From Chloroflexia bacterium (lineage in GTDB: Bacteria > Chloroflexota > Chloroflexia > QHBQ01 > JADMIH01), in assembly GCA_025927935.1 (NCBI GenBank), contig JAICKM010000402.1, forward strand, positions 1 through 6,507: a DNA stretch of 6,507 nt, read 5' to 3'. Positions within the stretch are counted from its first letter, which is position 1, and every line of letters begins with the position of its first letter. Of the stretch, positions 6,247 to 6,507 are shown piece after piece. Below the pieces are notes generated by a model that was not told the DNA's origin, ran no database searches, and saw nothing but the letters and a program-made list of their open reading frames with translations. The position numbers were made by a program, and so were the translations under genes.

Positions 6247-6280
6247 ATCAGCCGTCAGCATAAGATTGCTGACGGCTGAT
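6247..6280. repeat. Perfect 14-6-14 inverted repeat between tpiA and recombinase
   Basis: ATCAGCCGTCAGCA (6247-6260) and its exact reverse complement (6267-6280) flank the asymmetric 6-base spacer TAAGAT. In tpiA mRNA this forms a strong hairpin 45 nt after the stop codon and may stabilise or end the transcript, although no U-tract follows. Its size and symmetry also match core sites of tyrosine recombinases, one of which is encoded next door. Both readings are inference. Confidence 0.7.
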
Positions 6281-6321
6281 CGTGTAGCGGCGCCTGGCAC
6301 ATACCTGACGGCTGACGGCTG
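6269..6321. repeat. CTGACGG heptamer repeats
   Basis: CTGACGG occurs at 6269-6275, 6305-6311 and 6312-6318, the last two in tandem. Partial copies follow at 6276 (CTGAT) and 6319 (CTGCT). The first copy is part of the right arm of the 14-6-14 inverted repeat. All lie just past the tpiA stop codon. Short heptamer arrays of this kind expand by slippage. Confidence 0.55.
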
Positions 6322-6325
6322 CTAC

Positions 6326-6507
<182 letters not shown>

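Noticed and set aside
6218..6280. Two hairpins as a CRISPR array
   Set aside because: They differ in sequence, there are no regular spacers and no cas genes nearby.
6247..6280. Classical intrinsic terminator of tpiA
   Set aside because: The stem is strong, but no T-run follows it in the direction of tpiA transcription, so I call it an inverted repeat instead.
6091..6300. N-terminal extension of the recombinase to a start at 6300
   Set aside because: The extension crosses both hairpins and a TATAAT promoter, has no recombinase-like sequence, and a ribosome binding site precedes the ATG at 6090.

Overview
This window is GC-rich bacterial chromosome, and every gene I can support lies on the minus strand. 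The gene types suggest a Chloroflexota-like organism: a B12-type radical SAM protein, an orphan RsbR/STAS-partner-like helical protein, and intergenic CTTCG-rich and CTGACGG repeats. That assignment is inferred from remembered resemblance, not from a marker gene.

Reading in the direction of transcription (right to left), the window opens with the last 59 codons of triosephosphate isomerase (tpiA). A 235-bp intergenic region follows. It holds heptamer CTGACGG repeats, a perfect 14-6-14 inverted repeat, a second smaller hairpin and a well-formed sigma70-type promoter. That promoter drives a tyrosine recombinase of 315 residues that keeps both catalytic arginines and the tyrosine but lacks both usual histidines. 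A small helical protein follows 24 bp later. Next come a 4HBT/YbgC-type acyl-CoA thioesterase and an aldehyde dehydrogenase that overlap by 41 bp and are surely co-translated. They probably act together on acyl or aldehyde intermediates of lipid metabolism.

Below the dehydrogenase lies a 304-bp gene-free stretch with a 26-bp-arm imperfect inverted repeat and a short perfect hairpin. Then comes a sharply AT-rich VanZ-family membrane protein gene, which abuts a decayed IS701-type transposase C-terminus. This looks like an accessory island. An extended -10 promoter just past the transposase remnant serves a B12-domain radical SAM protein of unknown substrate, which runs off the left edge after 400 residues.

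I found no clear new defence or mobile system. The most interesting items are the histidine-lacking recombinase next to a loxP/dif-shaped inverted repeat, and the low-GC vanZ island beside the transposase remnant.
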